NCBI GenBank assembly: GCA_050955105.1
Contig: JBPBQZ010000149.1
Coordinates: 1 to 16,827, forward strand
Length of the DNA: 16,827 bases
From: JBPBQZ01 sp050955105
GTDB taxonomy: Bacteria; Pseudomonadota; Gammaproteobacteria; Burkholderiales; Burkholderiaceae
Direction: 5' to 3'
Part shown: one piece after another, positions 14,241-16,827 of the stretch
How the letters are laid out: each line of letters starts with the position of its first letter
Numbering within the stretch: the stretch's first letter is position 1
Made by a program: the position numbers and the translations under genes
The notes under the pieces: model-generated
The model's database searches: none
What the model saw: only the letters and a program-made list of their open reading frames with translations
What the model was told of the DNA's origin: nothing

Positions 14241-14394
14241 GCGCTACAAGAGCACTACAAGAGCACTACAAGAGCACTACAAGAGCACTACAAGAGCGCT
14301 ACAAGGGCGCTACAAGAGCGCCACAAGAGCGCCACAAGAGCGCCACAAGAGCGCCGCAAGAGCTCCATACGAGTTCTACACAGGAGCTCTACAG
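14241..14394. repeat. 11-bp tandem repeat array with an ordered sequence gradient
   Basis: Eleven clear head-to-tail copies of an 11-bp unit run from 14241 to 14361, followed by about three decayed copies to 14394. Unit 1 is GCGCTACAAGA, units 2-5 are GCACTACAAGA, unit 6 is GCGCTACAAGG, unit 7 is GCGCTACAAGA, units 8-10 are GCGCCACAAGA and unit 11 is GCGCCGCAAGA. Changes therefore accumulate along the array rather than at random. The array fills the gap between two minus-strand genes: the MFS stop codon (14389-14391) sits in the decayed end, and the FAD oxidoreductase starts 116 bp beyond the other end. Units have little self-complementarity, so it is neither a CRISPR nor a terminator. Confidence 0.95.
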
Positions 14395-15699
14395 CGCCGC
14401 GCTGGGCGCAACCGTTTCCCCCTTCGCCGCATCGGTCGTCTCGCGCGTTTCGGGCATCGCCAGCCATACCAGCAACACCGCCAAGGCCCCGGCCGCCGCC
14501 AGACCGAAGAAGCTGAAGGCGTTGCCGAAGTGGTCGGCTACCAGGCCGGCTGCGGAAGTGCTCAGCGTCGCGCCGATGCCGGCCGCCAGCCCGAAAAAGC
14601 CGATGCACAGGTTATAGCGCCCCTTGGCTCCGGCAATATCCGACGCGATCAGCGGCAGCATCACGCCGAATACCGCGGCGCTGATGCCGTCCAGCATCTG
14701 GATCGGTACTAGCAAGTAGGGGCTGCTGACGCCCGCGAACAGCAGCGCACGCAATGGCAGCGCGCAGAAGCCTGCGATCAGCAGCGGTCGCCGGCCCCAC
14801 CGCTGCGCCGACTTGCCGACCCAGGGTGAGAACAAGGCGACGATGCCCTGCGGCACGATGATGCAGGCGGCGATCACCAGTTGCACGTTGTCGCCCATGT
14901 GCGCGGTGACTTCGCCCGCGGCCAGATTCAGCATCGCCGCATTTGACAGATGGAACAGCACGATGCAGCCGGCGAAGATCAGCAGGCGTTTGTCGGCCAG
15001 CAGCTTGCGCAAGCTTTCGCGCGGTACGGCGGGGGTGGCGGCCACGGCGGCAGGCACGGCCGCCGCGGATGCCGCGCTGCGGCTGCCGCTCGCGTCAGCA
15101 GCCGCCGCAAGCGCCCGCTTGCGCGCACGCTTGCCGACCACCGGATCGTCCGGTTGATGAATCATGCTGAGTGCAATCAGCGAGGGCACCGCTAGCGCCG
15201 CCGTCAGCCAGAACACCGAGCGCGTCGAGAAGTATTCGCCGAACAGCCCCATCGCGGCCGCCGCCAGCGCGCCGCCAATCGACGCCCAGCGCGCGTTGCG
15301 CCCGAGCCGCTGCCCGAGGTCCTTACGGTCGACGAGTGCCAGCGCCAGCGCGGCCATTGCCGGCACCAGCATGCAACTGGCGAAGCCGTGGAAGATTTCG
15401 GCGCTGAGCACCGGCAGCCAGGTCGGACTGATCGCCAGTAGCAAGGCGCTGATCGCAATCGCGAAGATGGCGGCCGCGGCGGCCACGCGCTTGCTGCGCA
15501 TGCTGTCGACCAAAGCCCCAGCGGGCAGCTGGCTGACCATCGCCGTGATCGTGCCCACGCTCAGGGCCAGGCCGATTTCCCCTTGTGTCCATTTATGAGA
15601 TGCGAGGTACGAAGCGATGAACGGACCGAAGCCGGTTTGCACGTCCGCGATAAAAAAGTTCAGCCAGTCGAGTGCCCGACGACTCCTTGCGATCGTCAT
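14389..15699 (-). CDS. MFS transporter with long Ala-rich central loop
   Basis: This major facilitator has 436 residues. It begins MTIARSRRALDWLNFFIADVQ, with LNFFIADVQTGFGPFIASYL as the first helix, a pattern of a MFS group often annotated only as MFS transporter. The motif A region is GALVDSMRSKR (61-71). The cytoplasmic loop between the two halves (about 182-235) is unusually long and Ala-rich, and carries a basic patch KRARKR. The start at 15699 is chosen because the extra upstream reading frame is only Gly/Arg-rich shadow sequence overlapping the neighbouring gene. The ATG lies 2 bp after the stop codon of the PRC-barrel gene and has no visible Shine-Dalgarno, which suggests translational coupling. 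Its stop codon lies in the decayed edge of the 11-bp repeat array. Substrate unknown. Confidence 0.9.
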   Translation of the reverse strand: MTIARSRRALDWLNFFIADVQTGFGPFIASYLASHKWTQGEIGLALSVGTITAMVSQLPAGALVDSMRSKRVAAAAAIFAIAISALLLAISPTWLPVLSAEIFHGFASCMLVPAMAALALALVDRKDLGQRLGRNARWASIGGALAAAAMGLFGEYFSTRSVFWLTAALAVPSLIALSMIHQPDDPVVGKRARKRALAAAADASGSRSAASAAAVPAAVAATPAVPRESLRKLLADKRLLIFAGCIVLFHLSNAAMLNLAAGEVTAHMGDNVQLVIAACIIVPQGIVALFSPWVGKSAQRWGRRPLLIAGFCALPLRALLFAGVSSPYLLVPIQMLDGISAAVFGVMLPLIASDIAGAKGRYNLCIGFFGLAAGIGATLSTSAAGLVADHFGNAFSFFGLAAAGALAVLLVWLAMPETRETTDAAKGETVAPSAAL

Positions 15700-15701
15700 A
15701 G

Positions 15702-16811
15702 TCAATGTTGCCGGGAAGGGGAAATGGCCAGCGCGCGCGGGCCAGGTGCCGCCAACAGGGCCGCCGCGGGCGCCGCCAGCGCGCCCGGCGCCACCACCGG
15801 CAGCGGTCCGACCGCTTCGACCGGTTTGTCCGTTGCATAAGCGGGCGCGGCCTGGATTTGCGCGTCCGTCAAATCTGTTTTCAGGAGAATGCCGGCGCTC
15901 TGCTTTTGAAAACGCAAGGCCGACCACAGCACGGCAATTTTGTGCGTGCCGGGAATCAAGGAATCGCCCACATCCATCACTACCGCCTGCGGATGCGTTT
16001 GCGCATCGAGCAAGACATCGACCACGCGGCCGACCTTGTTGGCTTCGGGCCGTTCCACGCTCGCGTCGGAAAGTTGCAGCCAGGGGGCCACCGCGGCGGT
16101 GCCGGGCTTCGCGCCGGCCGGTGTGACAGGCTTGTTGACCTCGGTGGAAGGCATACCCGCGGAGTTCGTCAGCAGCGTGAGGGGCGCGTCGCCGGCTGCT
16201 GGATCGAAGCGGAAATCGCTCCAGCCAAACGCCACCTTGCGATCGCCGATGCCCATGAAGCCAGCCAGATTGATAAGGATCTGGCGCGGCGTACCGTCGG
16301 TATCGACCAGCATGTCGACGGCGCGGCCGATGACCTTGCCGTCGGGGCGGCGCACCTCGCCGTCGAAGAGTCCGCGTGCCTGCTCGCGCGATAGCTGGCG
16401 AATCACGATCAATGGATGCACGGTGACAGCGGGCGCGGGCGTGGACACCACCGGCGGTGCCGGTGCGACGGGCGCTGGCGCGGCGCGGCGGCGATGCAGC
16501 AGGCGGCGCAGTCGTTGCAGGCGGCTTTCGGCCGCCTCGGCCTCGGCGTCGGCACGCGCCTGGCTCAACGCTTTGGCTTTGGCCGTGGCTGCGAGCGCGG
16601 CGGCGCCTGCCTGCACGTCGACCGCGGGCGGCGCGGACGGTGTCGGGAGCGGCTCGTGGTCGGTGCCCATGGCGGCGCTTGCGAGCGGCGGCGCCGGCGT
16701 TTCAGCCGCGCGATTCGCCGGCGTGCCGCAAGCCGCCAGGCCGGCCGCCAGCGAGCAGACGGCAAGCGAACCGGCGGCGTGGCGCTGCATCGATGCCCAT
16801 ACGAGTCTCAT
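15702..16811 (-). CDS. Lipoprotein with two PRC-barrel domains
   Basis: The predicted product has 369 residues. The N-terminus is a lipoprotein signal with lipobox LAAC, predicting lipidation at Cys28. A Pro/Ala-rich linker and an Ala-rich charged helix with a basic end (LQRLRRLLHRRR, about 97-109) follow. Two PRC-barrel units come next: the first at about 151-215 (GKVIGRAVDMLVD ... DRKVAFGWSDFRF), the second at about 250-312 (NKVGRVVDVLLD ... THKIAVLWSALRF). They are clearly repeated copies. The C-terminus is low-complexity Ala/Pro. I chose 16811 because GGAG lies 9 bases upstream and the signal peptide then begins properly; an ATG at 16826 is possible, as is a start outside the window. PRC barrels bind proteins or RNA in other systems; here a scaffolding role in the envelope is only a guess. 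Confidence 0.8.
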   Translation of the reverse strand: MRLVWASMQRHAAGSLAVCSLAAGLAACGTPANRAAETPAPPLASAAMGTDHEPLPTPSAPPAVDVQAGAAALAATAKAKALSQARADAEAEAAESRLQRLRRLLHRRRAAPAPVAPAPPVVSTPAPAVTVHPLIVIRQLSREQARGLFDGEVRRPDGKVIGRAVDMLVDTDGTPRQILINLAGFMGIGDRKVAFGWSDFRFDPAAGDAPLTLLTNSAGMPSTEVNKPVTPAGAKPGTAAVAPWLQLSDASVERPEANKVGRVVDVLLDAQTHPQAVVMDVGDSLIPGTHKIAVLWSALRFQKQSAGILLKTDLTDAQIQAAPAYATDKPVEAVGPLPVVAPGALAAPAAALLAAPGPRALAISPSRQH

Positions 16812-16827
16812 CGGATCCGACTCCATT

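Noticed and set aside
14241..14361. CRISPR array
   Set aside because: Units are 11 bp, directly abutting, with no spacers and no cas genes nearby.
14218..14712. A plus-strand frame through the 11-bp array encoding an 11-residue repeat (YKSTTRALQ-like)
   Set aside because: An 11-bp repeat gives an 11-residue peptide repeat in any open frame. The remainder is the antisense of the MFS gene, and there is no ribosome site, so it is a by-product of the DNA repeat.
15700..15927. N-terminal extension of the second MFS gene
   Set aside because: The extra 76 residues are Gly/Arg-rich, resemble no signal or domain, and overlap the PRC-barrel gene.

Overview
The window is GC-rich, densely coded and bacterial. 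Gene families and layout (an EmrAB/NodT-type pump behind a MarR regulator, a three-subunit FAD dehydrogenase with a triheme cytochrome, paired LysR regulators, a two-barrel PRC lipoprotein) point to a Betaproteobacterium, most likely a Burkholderiaceae relative of Burkholderia/Paraburkholderia. That assignment is inference from gene families, not a database result. No tRNA, rRNA, CRISPR, integrase or insertion sequence is visible.

Left third (about 1-5128, + strand): a MarR regulator, a rho-independent terminator, then a complete tripartite efflux operon (EmrA-like adaptor, EmrB/DHA2-type 14-TM antiporter, NodT-type outer-membrane lipoprotein), closed by a small secreted Gly-rich protein. Nearly identical 12-bp palindromes lie just before marR and just before the adaptor gene, so one regulator probably controls itself and the pump.

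Middle (5304-9350, + strand): a three-gene operon for a periplasmic, membrane-linked FAD dehydrogenase of the gluconate 2-dehydrogenase type. It has a Tat-exported small subunit, a GMC flavoprotein with a Cys-rich cluster and no signal peptide of its own, and a triheme cytochrome c that would pass electrons to the respiratory chain. A LysR gene converges on it with a 4-bp gap.

Right half (9355-16811, all - strand): in transcription order, a two-PRC-barrel lipoprotein and an MFS transporter separated by only 2 bp; an intergenic space holding a striking 11-bp tandem repeat array; a FAD-dependent oxidoreductase (FAD_oxidored type); an ACS-like MFS transporter; and two tandem paralogous LysR regulators, one starting with TTG. 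The oxidoreductase, transporter and LysR pair look like a small uptake-and-oxidation module for an unknown organic acid. The least explained structure is the 11-bp array, whose units change base by base in an ordered gradient.
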